Below, in pieces: positions 16,601-26,540 of a stretch of 45,899 nt of DNA. Numbering within the stretch: position 1 is the stretch's first letter; each line of letters opens with the position of its first letter. The DNA is from Nitrospiraceae bacterium UBA2166 (lineage in GTDB: Bacteria > Nitrospirota > Nitrospiria > Nitrospirales > UBA2166): contig DCWI01000055.1 of NCBI GenBank assembly GCA_002328825.1, positions 1-45,899 on the forward strand, read 5' to 3'. The notes under the pieces are model-generated. The model did no database searches, was not told the origin of the DNA, and worked only from the letters and a program-made list of their open reading frames with translations. The position numbers were made by a program, and so were the translations under genes.

Positions 16601-18238
16601 ATGGCCACACCCTATCGAGACTTGTTAGATAAAATTCGCCTCGCGTTTCCGCAACCCGTATCAGATCCCATTCACGACTCCTACTTTGTTCACTCCATTA
16701 TGCGAGCCTTAGATCAGGTAGATGAAATGAAAATGGGATTGCCAGTCCTCGGATCGGTCATTCCAGACGATTATGAGGCTGCACGCAGTGCAAAACTACA
16801 CCCCCACATTTCGTCAATAGAGGAAGTGACCTCAAACCTTGTGAGCTATCTCCAAGGCATGACGATTTTTAGCCATCCCTATACCCAGCAAAATGTCGTA
16901 CCCCCACCCTCAATTCCAAGCCTGATTGGTGTCCTTCTATCGTCCTTGTATAACGCAAATATCGCTTGGGACGAATACAGTCGCCGTGTTTCATTGGCCG
17001 AAGTTGAGGCAATTGCCATCACAGCACAACTCCTCGGATACGATCCATGTCAGGCAGGAGGGGTATTTACCTTTGGAGGAACCGGGACCACTCTCTATGG
17101 TGTTAAAATCGGCTTAGAGAAGGCCTGTCCCCATACCATGCGAGACGGAGTTTCTAGTGATGCCATTGTCTTCGTCTCGGATGCCGGCCACTATTGCGCA
17201 TACAATGTCACCAGTTGGCTTGGTATTGGCACCTCACGTCTCCATACCATCCCGACGACAGCCGAGAATGAAATTGACATAAATTGCCTTGAACAGGAAG
17301 CTCGCACAGCCCTAAGCTCTGGGAAGAAAATTGCAGCATTTATTGCAACCCTTGGGACAACTGATGCGTTTGGCCTTGACGACTTGCAACGTATCACCGT
17401 ATTACGAGATACATTAGTTGATGAATTCCAGCTTTCCTACCGCCCACACATTCATGCCGATGCTGTCATCGGGTGGGCATGGGCAGTCTTCAATGACTAC
17501 GATTTTGAAGACAATCCTCTCGAGTTTCGCCCACGTACTATTCGCGCTCTCGCGGGAGCCTCCCGTCGAATACGCTATCTAAATCTCGCAGATTCCATTG
17601 GCGTCGATTTCCACAAAACAGGATTTACACCCTACATTTCTAGTGCCTTCATCGTCAAAAATAAAAAAGACTTGCATCTCGTCACACGCCCACAGGAACA
17701 GATGCCTTATCTCTATCACTTCGGCGAACATCGCCCAGGAATGCTGACTCTAGAAACCTCGCGCGCGGGAACTGGCCCATTAGCAGCACTTGCCAATCTC
17801 CGCCTACTGGGACAAGAGGGCCTTCGCGTCATTATCGGTCACATTGTTGAGATGGCTCAGCTTCTCCGTGAACATTTAGAAGGGCATGAAGCCATCACCG
17901 TCCTCAACCGTGACAACTTTGGAACCGTAAATATCTTTCGCACCTACCCACTTGGCGTCGATACCTTTGCAATCAAAGAGCAAGAATTTGGAGACCCTAC
18001 CTATCGAACATCGCTACTGAAACACAATGAGTACAATCGCAAGGTTTTTCATTACGTCCATGCCGAGGCAATGGCCGGGCGAAGCGTAGTACTTTCACAA
18101 ACCGAATGCTATAGGAAAACACAATACAATGAACCTATCACGGCGATAAAATCATTTATCCTATCACCATTTGTTGATACAAAAGATGTCGAGATTGTCG
18201 TCAACAAAATTCTTGAAGCGAGAGAAAATATATCGTAA
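16601..18238 (+). CDS. group II pyridoxal-phosphate-dependent decarboxylase, substrate unknown
   Basis: The 545-residue protein has the features of the glutamate/aromatic-amino-acid decarboxylase family. These are the cofactor-binding GGTGTTLYG, DAGHYCAYN, HADAVIGWAW with the pyridine-ring Asp, and the Schiff-base lysine in DSIGVDFHKTGF. It would remove CO2 from an amino acid to give an amine. The sequence does not tell whether this is glutamate, diaminobutyrate, tyrosine or another. It has its own promoter-like element and no partner gene nearby, such as an antiporter exchanging the product. A GAGGGCAAGA site precedes the ATG. Confidence 0.88.
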   Translation: MATPYRDLLDKIRLAFPQPVSDPIHDSYFVHSIMRALDQVDEMKMGLPVLGSVIPDDYEAARSAKLHPHISSIEEVTSNLVSYLQGMTIFSHPYTQQNVVPPPSIPSLIGVLLSSLYNANIAWDEYSRRVSLAEVEAIAITAQLLGYDPCQAGGVFTFGGTGTTLYGVKIGLEKACPHTMRDGVSSDAIVFVSDAGHYCAYNVTSWLGIGTSRLHTIPTTAENEIDINCLEQEARTALSSGKKIAAFIATLGTTDAFGLDDLQRITVLRDTLVDEFQLSYRPHIHADAVIGWAWAVFNDYDFEDNPLEFRPRTIRALAGASRRIRYLNLADSIGVDFHKTGFTPYISSAFIVKNKKDLHLVTRPQEQMPYLYHFGEHRPGMLTLETSRAGTGPLAALANLRLLGQEGLRVIIGHIVEMAQLLREHLEGHEAITVLNRDNFGTVNIFRTYPLGVDTFAIKEQEFGDPTYRTSLLKHNEYNRKVFHYVHAEAMAGRSVVLSQTECYRKTQYNEPITAIKSFILSPFVDTKDVEIVVNKILEARENIS

Positions 18239-18443
18239 CCATCAAGAGTTATTACATATCACCTCCCAAATCCAAGTTATTGAGGAAGGTGGAGCACGAG
18301 AAAATGGCTCTCATCCTCATGCATTGTCCATCACGTCGTTGTGAAGCCCGGATTTATTCCTTCGTAGAACCGCTAGATTCTTTGTACAAAAAAAGGTATC
18401 GTTCTCTGACTATGTCTCACTCCCAATTTGATTCATTGCTTTG

Positions 18444-18689
18444 ATGGATATTCTCAACTTTGCCACAAATCTTGATTTGACCAACTCAGCAGCCATAGCG
18501 GCAATTACAGCTATTTTTCTGTTTGCAAATCGAGTAGTAACACTCAAATTAGGCATCCCATTCCTAGTAACCGCAGTCTGTGGGGGAAGTTCACTATTTA
18601 TGATTCTCTCCAACGATCCAGTTGATCCCTGGGCATATGCCGTAGTCGGAGCCTTTATCGGATACTGGATGCGCAATAAAGCCTCCTAA
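18444..18689 (+). CDS. small membrane protein, function unknown
   Basis: An 81-residue product with two hydrophobic helices (about residues 12-45 and 60-75). ATG 18444 is preferred over the TTG directly before it. No clear ribosome binding site is seen. It lies just upstream of tRNA-Arg on the same strand. I recognise no family. Confidence 0.5.
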   Translation: MDILNFATNLDLTNSAAIAAITAIFLFANRVVTLKLGIPFLVTAVCGGSSLFMILSNDPVDPWAYAVVGAFIGYWMRNKAS

Positions 18690-18722
18690 AACACTAGATG
18701 ACAAATGAATCTGAAAAAGAAT

Positions 18723-18800
<78 letters not shown>

Positions 18801-18940
18801 TCTTTGTCTTAGAAAACAGTCAAGAAGTAGAACACGACATATATAAAGAATTGATGTCGCAAGGCTCAATTTACTCCCACCTCCATAAAAGTGATAATGG
18901 TGAATCAGCAACCCCAATCACGCGTAGAGATCACAAATAA

Positions 18941-21325
18941 ATGAAACGTCGAGCATATATTTTTGGCGCAGGTGTCAGTGGCCTCGTAACAGGTTGGAAG
19001 CTCCTTGAGCGTGGATGGAAGGTAACAATTCTTGAGAAGGAAAAGTTTTACGGAGGGATGTCTCGCACATGGCGATGGAATGAATTTCTCATTGATGTTG
19101 GGCCTCACATCTATCATACGCCAGACAAGATTCTTGCAGAGTTCTGGGAACGGGAATTCGGCGACTTGTTTGTCACTCGAGACTTTTGGTGCAAGAACGT
19201 GAAAGGCCCCAACTTCGATCAATACTATGATTATCCATTATCATATGAATCGTTGTCCCGCTACCCTCCTGACCTCAAACGGCAAATCTTTTCTGAATTA
19301 GAACACCTTAATCCCGACGAAAAAGCAAAAGCCCATAATTATAAAGAGTATGTCTCCGCCCTCGTAGGCCCAACTGTTCAAAATATGTTTTTCCAAAATT
19401 ATCCTCACAAACTGTGGGGAATCAGTACGGAAGAGATGACTGCAAGTTGGGCTCCAAAACGCATTGAACTTCGAAAAAGTGTCACTCCGTTTTATCACGG
19501 TCAATGGAATGCGGTCGGACGGTACGGAACGGGATGTGTATACGATCGCATCTACGAAAAAATTGAGAAACTAGGTGGAAGCGTCATGCTAGATCATGGA
19601 ATTCAAGGAATAGAACACCGCCACAATGTGTTGACAGCATTGCGCCTTGAAAATGATCAAGTGATAAACCTAAAGCCGGATGACATTGTCATCTCCACGA
19701 TGCCTATTAGTTTATTGTGCCGCTTCCTCGGCATTAAAAACACCCTTACCTTTCGAGGCGTTACGTCAGTATATCTTGCATTTGATCAAGACTATGTACT
19801 CCCTGATGGATTGGATTGGCTCTATTTTGATTCCCCCGAACTATGGTTTCATCGTCTGAGTGAGCAGAAAAAGTTCTCTGCTTCCTGTGCTGTTCCAGGA
19901 AAAACCTGTGTGACGGCTGAAATTGCCTACTCGCAAAACGATGCAATTGACACCCTCAAGCCAGAGCAGCTGGTCAAAGGTGTACTTGATCAAGTGTGCA
20001 GGACGAAATTAGTGCAACGGAAGGATTTTATTGATGGAACAGTGCATCGCCAACCAGCAGTCTATCCTCTACTGCATAAAGACTACCAACATGAACTCGC
20101 GAAAGCTCAAAGCCATTTGGGATTATTTAACCAATTATACTCAATAGGAACCACAGGTGAATTCAATTACGCCGATAGCCAAATCTTATTCCTAAAATCT
20201 TTTGATCTCGTAGACATTCTTACCGATCAGTATTCTGAGTTCTCCCAGGTAAAACGAAAACAATCGGCTACCGTTCTCAATAAAACTGTCTCACTGAACG
20301 AAAAACTAGTTGGAGATGGACATCGTCCAGTAATCATTGCAGAAGCAGGGTTAAACCATAACGGAAGCTTAGAGTTGGCGAAACAATTGATTAATCGCGC
20401 TTCTGCCGCAGGTTGTGATGCCATCAAATTTCAAACATATCAAAGCACAAGCAGGGTTTCCAGCAAAATCAAGGCAGTACGATATGCTGAAACGACGCTG
20501 GGAGAGCAAGAAACGCTGCTCGAAATGTTTCAACGTCTTGAGCTAAGCTATGACAACCATGTCGAGTTGTTCGATTACGCTCGGCAGCGGGACATTGAAA
20601 TATTTTCAACTCCCTTTGATACGAGCAGCGTCGACATGCTCGAGTCTCTCGGAGCTCCCCTATACAAAGTTGCATCGTTCGACCTCGTCAATGTTCCACT
20701 CCTCAAGTATATTGCGTCAACTAAGAAACCAATGATTGTGTCCACCGGGATGTCCACCCTCGGCCAGATTGAGGAAGCTCTTGAAGTGATCCGAGGCGAG
20801 GGAAACGAGAATGTTATTCTCTTGCATTGCGTATCATCATATCCTGCGGCTCCCGAAGATATGAATCTAAGGGCAATTGAAACGCTGAAGAAAAGTTTTC
20901 GCATCCCCGTTGGGCTTTCTGATCATACGCTAGGAACTATGGTCTCTCAGGTGGCCTTGTCTATTGGCGCCAACATCATTGAACGCCATTTCACCCTAGA
21001 TCGAAGCATGGAAGGTCCAGACCACATTCTTTCCTCTGAACCTGAAGAAATGCGCCATCTAACACGTTGCGCACATCTTATCAACTATGTTCTGGGGGAT
21101 GGAGTCAAAAAGATTGAAGCCTGTGAGTACGAAACCATCAATGCGCAGCGGAAAAGCTTGTACGCCCGCATTGATATTCCGAAAGGAAAAATTGTTACAT
21201 CAGATAGCGTGACGATTAAAGGACCAGGAGGGGGACTACAACCACGCTATATTGATATCGTAATCGGCCGAATTGCGAGACGAAGTCTCAAAGCAGACCA
21301 TCCAATTACTTGGGAAGATGTATAG
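18941..21325 (+). CDS. fusion: FAD amine-oxidoreductase-like domain + NeuB-type sialic acid synthase + SAF domain
   Basis: One uninterrupted 794-residue protein. Residues 1-440 form an FAD-binding oxidoreductase with the dinucleotide motif GAGVSG (9-14), GGMSRTW, and the GPHIYHTP and YPLSYESL stretches seen in UDP-galactopyranose-mutase or protoporphyrinogen-oxidase-like proteins. After a short linker, residues 453-725 form a NeuB-type synthase: EAGLNHNGS (468-476), KFQTY, FSTPFD, STGMSTLGQ, GLSDHTLG and HFTLDRSMEGPDH. Residues 738-794 form a SAF/antifreeze-like domain, which normally closes over the NeuB active site. NeuB enzymes join phosphoenolpyruvate to a hexosamine to make nonulosonic acids. 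No CMP-transferase or epimerase is in the window. A Rossmann-fold gene follows after 3 bp. Confidence 0.9.
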   Translation: MKRRAYIFGAGVSGLVTGWKLLERGWKVTILEKEKFYGGMSRTWRWNEFLIDVGPHIYHTPDKILAEFWEREFGDLFVTRDFWCKNVKGPNFDQYYDYPLSYESLSRYPPDLKRQIFSELEHLNPDEKAKAHNYKEYVSALVGPTVQNMFFQNYPHKLWGISTEEMTASWAPKRIELRKSVTPFYHGQWNAVGRYGTGCVYDRIYEKIEKLGGSVMLDHGIQGIEHRHNVLTALRLENDQVINLKPDDIVISTMPISLLCRFLGIKNTLTFRGVTSVYLAFDQDYVLPDGLDWLYFDSPELWFHRLSEQKKFSASCAVPGKTCVTAEIAYSQNDAIDTLKPEQLVKGVLDQVCRTKLVQRKDFIDGTVHRQPAVYPLLHKDYQHELAKAQSHLGLFNQLYSIGTTGEFNYADSQILFLKSFDLVDILTDQYSEFSQVKRKQSATVLNKTVSLNEKLVGDGHRPVIIAEAGLNHNGSLELAKQLINRASAAGCDAIKFQTYQSTSRVSSKIKAVRYAETTLGEQETLLEMFQRLELSYDNHVELFDYARQRDIEIFSTPFDTSSVDMLESLGAPLYKVASFDLVNVPLLKYIASTKKPMIVSTGMSTLGQIEEALEVIRGEGNENVILLHCVSSYPAAPEDMNLRAIETLKKSFRIPVGLSDHTLGTMVSQVALSIGANIIERHFTLDRSMEGPDHILSSEPEEMRHLTRCAHLINYVLGDGVKKIEACEYETINAQRKSLYARIDIPKGKIVTSDSVTIKGPGGGLQPRYIDIVIGRIARRSLKADHPITWEDV

Positions 21326-21328
21326 GGC

Positions 21329-22429
21329 ATGTCGTATCGTGACCAAACAGAAGATATATTGCAGAAAGTAATAGCTATTGCAAAAAGGGAAGGCAAGCTG
21401 ACAGGGTTTTGCATTGGGAACACCACAAAAGTTGATGCACATGGATTGTTCTTCTCACCGATACGAAATACCAGACAACTGGTCGCCGGCAGCGTGATTG
21501 TGTATGAAGCACACCATTCTGAAGAAATCGCACGCATTGTGGATGGACGAGTCCAGTACATTCTGGTTGACACAGAAAAAAAAATTGGGCCGGACCCAAA
21601 GACATCCTATGGAATCGGAGATATGGGAAATATCGAAGGTGCTGTCCGCGATACAATACAATATTCAACCCTATTGACATACAAAGGAAATGACTTGACA
21701 GTCAATTCCATCGACTGCGTATTGAGCCAGCTAGTGACTTCTCCCATGCAAAGCATGGGTGGGAAAAAAATTGCCATCATCGGTGCCGGAAACTTGGGAG
21801 CAAAGTTAGCCCTTAAACTAGTCGAACGCGGCGCACACGTAGTAATTACGCGCAGAGACAAGAAGAAGTTGGACACCATTGTCCAAGCATTGAACTATAT
21901 CAAACCAAGAAATACGGTAGCGGTTATCGAGGGAACAACTGACAATGAATTAGCTGCACAAGACGCTCACCTTCTCGTCGGAATGGCAGTCGGGCCACCC
22001 GTCATTACCGAAACAATGGTCAGCAGCCTATCAAAGAACGCAATCATCATGGACGGAGGTAAAGGCTGTTTACATCCGCTAGCGATCCAGCGTGCACAAC
22101 AGCGTCAATTGAAAATTTTTCGCGTTGACATTCGCGCTGGTTTTGAAGGAGAAGTTGCAATGTTGCTAGAGACACACCGATCGATTAAACACACCGTAGG
22201 TCGCCGACAATGCAACGAAATTTCAATTGTCTCGGGCGGCCTCTTTGCCTGGGAAAATGAGATTGTTGTCGACAGTATCCTCCATCCCACTACAATATTC
22301 GGTGTCGCAGATGGTCAAGGAGACTTTGTGCGCCAACTTTCACAGGAGCAGACAAAAAACATGGAACGACTTAGCGAGTTAATTTCAAGTAAGTCTATCG
22401 TGGAGTGCCTCGACACCCCCACGACGTGA
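21329..22429 (+). CDS. NAD(P)-binding Rossmann protein, partner of the NeuB fusion
   Basis: The 366-residue protein has a dinucleotide-binding site GAGNLG at 152-157, after which VITRRDKKK suggests NADP preference. It lacks the hallmarks of any enzyme family I can name with confidence. The overall layout (N-terminal catalytic-like part, central Rossmann domain) recalls shikimate/ornithine-cyclodeaminase or methylene-tetrahydrofolate dehydrogenases. The gene begins 3 bp after the fusion gene stop, so the two form a tight operon and probably act on the same metabolite. It ends without an obvious terminator. Confidence 0.75.
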   Translation: MSYRDQTEDILQKVIAIAKREGKLTGFCIGNTTKVDAHGLFFSPIRNTRQLVAGSVIVYEAHHSEEIARIVDGRVQYILVDTEKKIGPDPKTSYGIGDMGNIEGAVRDTIQYSTLLTYKGNDLTVNSIDCVLSQLVTSPMQSMGGKKIAIIGAGNLGAKLALKLVERGAHVVITRRDKKKLDTIVQALNYIKPRNTVAVIEGTTDNELAAQDAHLLVGMAVGPPVITETMVSSLSKNAIIMDGGKGCLHPLAIQRAQQRQLKIFRVDIRAGFEGEVAMLLETHRSIKHTVGRRQCNEISIVSGGLFAWENEIVVDSILHPTTIFGVADGQGDFVRQLSQEQTKNMERLSELISSKSIVECLDTPTT

Positions 22430-22787
22430 TATCCGAGAAGAAGGGCAAAGACTACTCACTCCATTTACAATTCACAGCTGACGCAGGTCATATTATAATA
22501 ACCCGAAGCACTAGCCCCGACTAGAACAGATAACATTCAAATCCATCTAACGCCTCGTCTTTTTTGAGCTACGCTCTCCTCTATGTCACTCACCTTCTCT
22601 TGCCCCTAGGGTAGAGACAGAGTCTAGTCAAAGGTTCCTCAATTGACAGCTTCCTGAAGATGCCGACTAAGAGATAATTGCACTTATGCCCACAACAATC
22701 ACTGCGACAATATCAGAGAGATTCCCGTTTAAAGTTTTGAGTGCATGAAATTTTGAGCGAAATGCATGGTGTCTCGTGATAAGCATA
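22430..22787. other. gene-free 358-bp stretch
   Basis: No coding sequence, RNA gene or strong hairpin was found between the convergent Rossmann and SEL1 genes. Its composition is similar to its surroundings. Confidence 0.4.
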
Positions 22788-23381
22788 TTACTTATTTGAC
22801 ATACACTCGTGAGTCAACCGCTGCGATTCCACAAGCTGCTCTGGGGATAGCAGACTTTTGACACGGTCACGATTCTTGATCGCAAGGTTTTTAACTTCAC
22901 TGTCAGTCAAAGTCGTCGAAGCAAGGCTAAAACACTGATGCGATTGTACATAATCTCGCGATACCCCTTTCCCCTTGGCATACATCACACCCAGATTATA
23001 CTGAGCCAACACATAGCCATCCTTTGCGGCCTGACGATACCAATGCACTGCTTCTTTAGCATCTTGCGTCACACCATTTCCATTTTCGTACATTAGGCCA
23101 AGATTGACTTGGGCCAACGCATAGCCAGACTCCGCAGCCTGCCGATACCAATACACCGCTGCCTTAACATCTTGCGGCACCCCACTTCCATTCTCATACA
23201 TTAGACCAAGATTGAATTGAGCCTTCATATCACCAGCCTCCGCAGCTTGCCAGAAATTCTGGAAGGCCTCCACATAATCCTCTCGATTATATGCGATCAC
23301 ACCCTCGTTATAATCATCAGCCAGTACAAGCTGATTACCACTAACTAACAAAAACATGGAGAGTACAACGAGCGTCAGCAC
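22788..23381 (-). CDS. exported SEL1-repeat protein
   Basis: A 197-residue product with a signal peptide (about 1-21, ending LVLADD) and about four SEL1-type repeats. These have the pattern A-x-x-NLGxMYxxGxGVxxD-x-x-A-x-x-WYRxAA at roughly 36-residue intervals. SEL1 repeats form a helical solenoid for protein binding, here probably in the periplasm. The start is taken as GTG 23381, with GGAG about 15 nt upstream; ATG eight codons later is the alternative. It is the last of three SEL1 genes on this strand. Confidence 0.85.
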   Translation of the reverse strand: MLTLVVLSMFLLVSGNQLVLADDYNEGVIAYNREDYVEAFQNFWQAAEAGDMKAQFNLGLMYENGSGVPQDVKAAVYWYRQAAESGYALAQVNLGLMYENGNGVTQDAKEAVHWYRQAAKDGYVLAQYNLGVMYAKGKGVSRDYVQSHQCFSLASTTLTDSEVKNLAIKNRDRVKSLLSPEQLVESQRLTHECMSNK

Positions 23382-23955
23382 GTCAACAGATAAAAACTCC
23401 TAACAGAACAGACTAGCCTGTTCTGTTTTAGCAAACATTACCGTATGCCTATGCACACAGAAAAAGCATAAAAAGCCGTTGTGATTAATCGCTATTTTTG
23501 ACACTTTAAATAACAGACAACCTCTTAATGAGGGAACATGTGCTGTGCCGCACTCCTCATCGACATTGTGGCAACCTGCGTATCCATGTTCAACCGTATT
23601 TCGATATCAGGAAACTGGTTTGTCGCATACGCACGAGCCAAATTTGGCGCACTCTATATACTCCTCGGCATAGGGTCGATCCAACAGAAACCAACACTTT
23701 AAACGCCAACCGATTTGATCTTTGGGAATAAAGAATGAAGATCACTTGACCCACCTCTTCAGTATCTCCAGGCACGTACAAATAACAAACTATAACACTA
23801 GAAATTATTTCCTCACTCCAACAACGGAGCGGTGTAACAACAAAAAAAATATAGAAACATCAACAAATTACCCAACAACAACCATGGAACAACCGGATGC
23901 ATTACCCAACCTCAAAAAAACTATTATTCCACGTCATAAATGGTCTACAGAGCCA
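23382..23955. other. 574-bp non-coding stretch with possible decayed YVTN repeat
   Basis: No intact gene is seen. On the minus strand around 23540-23640 one frame reads ARAYATNQF followed later by DTQVAT, which faintly resembles a YVTN beta-propeller unit. It may be a worn-down continuation of the truncated gene at 23956-24342. The resemblance is weak. Confidence 0.35.
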
Positions 23956-24342
23956 TCAAGGCGTGATCGCCACACCGTTAGGGCCATCTCCAACCGAAAT
24001 CGTAGAGATAACCGTATTCGTGCTCACATCAATCACTGAAACGGTGTTGGAAAGCCAGTTCGTTACATAAACGCGAGTCCCGTCTGGCGTGATGGCTACC
24101 CCATTGGGAGCATCTTCAACTGGAATCGTGGCAATGACCGTGTTCGTAGCCACATCAATCACTGAGACGGTACCGGAAGCATTGTTCGTCACATACGCAC
24201 GTGTTGGTGACTGAGTCACTTGCGGAACTGTAGATTGCTGAGGAGGCACAGATCCAACATTTTTATCCCCATCACACGAAAGGACAGCAAACAGAAAAAA
24301 CAACATAAAAAAAACCATTGAGAGTTTAGTATAGCGTGTCAT
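23956..24342 (-). pseudogene. truncated YVTN beta-propeller lipoprotein
   Basis: The product starts at ATG 24342 with a lipoprotein signal (lipobox-like VLSC) and contains just under two YVTN repeats (TRAYVTNNASGTVSVIDVATN and its neighbour). Intact proteins need about six or more repeats to close a propeller. In the second repeat the reading frame goes ...ITP then stop. In the first copy the same place reads ITPDGTR. One extra T at the stop would explain the shift, since removing it restores PDGS, but the frame closes again five residues later. The gene is therefore truncated by frameshift plus loss of the 3' part. Confidence 0.75.
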
Positions 24343-24649
24343 GGATACTCTGCAGTTTGTCAAAAGGTTAAAAAAGTTTACGCCTCCCAAGGGCACAATT
24401 CAATATTCACCACAAGGCAAGAATGGACATGCATACACATCTTTTTTTTTCGTACCCTGTTCATCTCGATTGAAGACCTTAAGCTTGGTGGGATTGAAAT
24501 ATAGCCTTACTTTAATAATGCAACAGCACAACGCCTCCTCACAAGTAGACCACCCCAACTAAATTTAGCCACACCTTCATAATACAAGTGGGTACATTGC
24601 TTGCAACCATGCCTCTTCAGGGCAAGATATCCTTCCGCTAACGATAGAA

Positions 24650-25234
24650 TCATTGTCGAATTGGGGCCCACTCACGAGCCAGTCGTTTCGCTTCTACTAT
24701 CTCCTTTTGTGACATTTTTTGCGCAAGGGCCTCCCGACGTTCAATGACTCGATCGCGTGTCTCTTGGCTAGAAACATTCGCTGTGGCAATGGTATACCAC
24801 TTGTACGCTTGGATAACGTCTGGCAACACCCCTCGCCCTAATTCATACATCTTGCCAAGGTTGACCTGGGCAATCGCATAGTCAGCCTCCGCTGATTTCA
24901 CGTACCAGTGCAGCGCTTCCTGATTATTTTGAGGCACACCCTTCCCGTAATAGTACATCCAACCAAGCCAGTTGTGTGCCTTGGCATGGCCAACTTCTGC
25001 AGATCTGCTGAAGTGCTCTAAGGCAGTCGCATAATCTTTCTGATTAAAAGCATCTTTTCCATTTTGATAGGAATTTTCTCCTTGAGGCTCTTTGGGCAGA
25101 GTTGAGAAAATTTCTGCTGAGGGAGTTGATTCGCCAAAGGCTGTCTCTTTCTTGGATTCACATCCGTTACTGAACACAGCCAGAAGAAAGAGAAGAAACA
25201 TGACTAGCAAGAGCATGAGGTTCGATCCAACCAT
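24650..25234 (-). CDS. SEL1-repeat lipoprotein
   Basis: A 194-residue product with a hydrophobic leader and lipobox-like FSNGC near residue 25. A disordered stretch follows, then about three SEL1 repeats (for example NWLGWMYYYGKGVPQNNQEA and VNLGKMYELGRGV). It is probably anchored in a membrane facing the periplasm. The C-terminal helix with REALAQKMSQKEIVEAKRLA resembles the C-terminus of the two neighbouring SEL1 proteins, which supports common descent by duplication. Confidence 0.85.
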   Translation of the reverse strand: MVGSNLMLLLVMFLLFLLAVFSNGCESKKETAFGESTPSAEIFSTLPKEPQGENSYQNGKDAFNQKDYATALEHFSRSAEVGHAKAHNWLGWMYYYGKGVPQNNQEALHWYVKSAEADYAIAQVNLGKMYELGRGVLPDVIQAYKWYTIATANVSSQETRDRVIERREALAQKMSQKEIVEAKRLAREWAPIRQ

Positions 25235-25440
25235 GGATTCAGATTATCAATTTGAGTAATTTCTCTAAGCTAATTTTCGGTCTTAATGAACACACGGGAG
25301 GCTGAACTCAATACATCTGGCAGGTTCTATAGCTTCACCACTTTCTCGAACACCCGCCGTAGATACTGCCTGATTATCAAGCAGGTTTCCCCTAACAGAT
25401 TGATAACAAACAACATCAGACCAACGCGGTTGGTGGGGTG

Positions 25441-26124
25441 TTAATGATCCAACGTCCAATCACGGATAAGTTTTTTTGCTTTAGTAATTTGGTGAGGAGA
25501 CATAAACGTAGCAATCGCATCACGCTTCTTAACTTCATCCTCTCCACCTTTAGAAGCCGCGAGACTAGCCCACATATAAGCGAGCACGTAATCCTGAGAA
25601 ACACCTTTCCCAAAATAATACATTGAGGCAAGATTGTACTGGGCTCCCTTATCATCAAACTCAGCGGACTTCTGATACCACCGCACTGCTTGTTGGTCAT
25701 TCTGCACCACGCCTTTTCCATGAGCATACATGAGACCAAGAGCAGTCTGAGCACCCGTATCACCAGCCTCCGCAGCTTTTATATACCAGTGCATCGCTTG
25801 CACATAGTCCCGTATCACACCTCTCCCCACAGCGTACATTGAAGCGAGATTATATTGAGCTTCCACATCGCCATCCTTAGCAGCTTCCACGTACAAGTCT
25901 AACTCTTGCTCATAGTCTCGTGGCGCACTTTTCTCAAACCGATATAATGGACCGAGAGCGGCCTGAAAACTTAGGTTATTGGCCTCGGCAGTCTTTAGCA
26001 TGTTCACGAAGGATTCCTCATAGTCATCCTTAAGATAAGAGGACAAAGTCTCCTGAGCATCTCCAGCCATCGCAACACCACTCGCACCACACAACAGCAC
26101 AAGTGCAAACACTACAGACTTCAT
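25441..26124 (-). CDS. exported SEL1-repeat protein
   Basis: The 227-residue protein has a clear signal peptide (MKSVVFALVLLCGASGVAMA) and four or five SEL1 repeats. Its C-terminal helix (ATFMSPHQITKAKKLIRDW) matches the same element in the other two SEL1 proteins of the cluster. It probably acts as a periplasmic scaffold. A GGGGGTATC stretch precedes the ATG. No partner gene is evident. Confidence 0.88.
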   Translation of the reverse strand: MKSVVFALVLLCGASGVAMAGDAQETLSSYLKDDYEESFVNMLKTAEANNLSFQAALGPLYRFEKSAPRDYEQELDLYVEAAKDGDVEAQYNLASMYAVGRGVIRDYVQAMHWYIKAAEAGDTGAQTALGLMYAHGKGVVQNDQQAVRWYQKSAEFDDKGAQYNLASMYYFGKGVSQDYVLAYMWASLAASKGGEDEVKKRDAIATFMSPHQITKAKKLIRDWTLDH

Positions 26125-26249
26125 GATACCCCCGATTGGATCATTGACAGGTCACACCAAAATTCAACCCCTATTCCAAACCTCATTTAGTCCCACGACA
26201 TACACATACGAAATTAGTACAAATGTTTTGATGTCCATTCCCTAGATGT

Positions 26250-26540
26250 TTAGTTATTTTCGCAACAACTTTTTTGATCGATTTTTCCAGAAATCATGTT
26301 ATAGAGCCATGCGAAGATAGCTCCACCAATGATGCCATCGACAAACGCCCACACGAGACCAATAATACTCCCAAGCGGACTAACTGTGTAACCAGGATAA
26401 AAATACCCAATGAAGGTTAAAAAAGTATTCTCCTCCATAACATGAGGTTCAAAATAAATGATCCACCACGTCACCAGGAAAAGGCTGAGTCCCCACAAAA
26501 TCCCACATGCAAGAGCAAACGCTTTTATATTGAGTGTCAT
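26250..26540 (-). CDS. small membrane protein, 'bacteriophage holin'-like family
   Basis: A 96-residue protein with three hydrophobic helices. From memory, it resembles small chromosomal proteins automatically named bacteriophage holin (features ACGILWGLSLFLVTWW, then SPLGSIIGLVWAFVDGIIGGAIFAWLYN). A strong GGAGG lies before the ATG. No phage genes surround it, so a lysis role is doubtful. The C-terminus ends with Cys-Cys near the end. Confidence 0.75.
   Translation of the reverse strand: MTLNIKAFALACGILWGLSLFLVTWWIIYFEPHVMEENTFLTFIGYFYPGYTVSPLGSIIGLVWAFVDGIIGGAIFAWLYNMISGKIDQKSCCENN

Noticed and set aside
26250..26540. Holin-like protein as evidence of a prophage.
   Set aside because: No phage structural, replication or integrase genes are nearby. 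Similar proteins occur alone on chromosomes.
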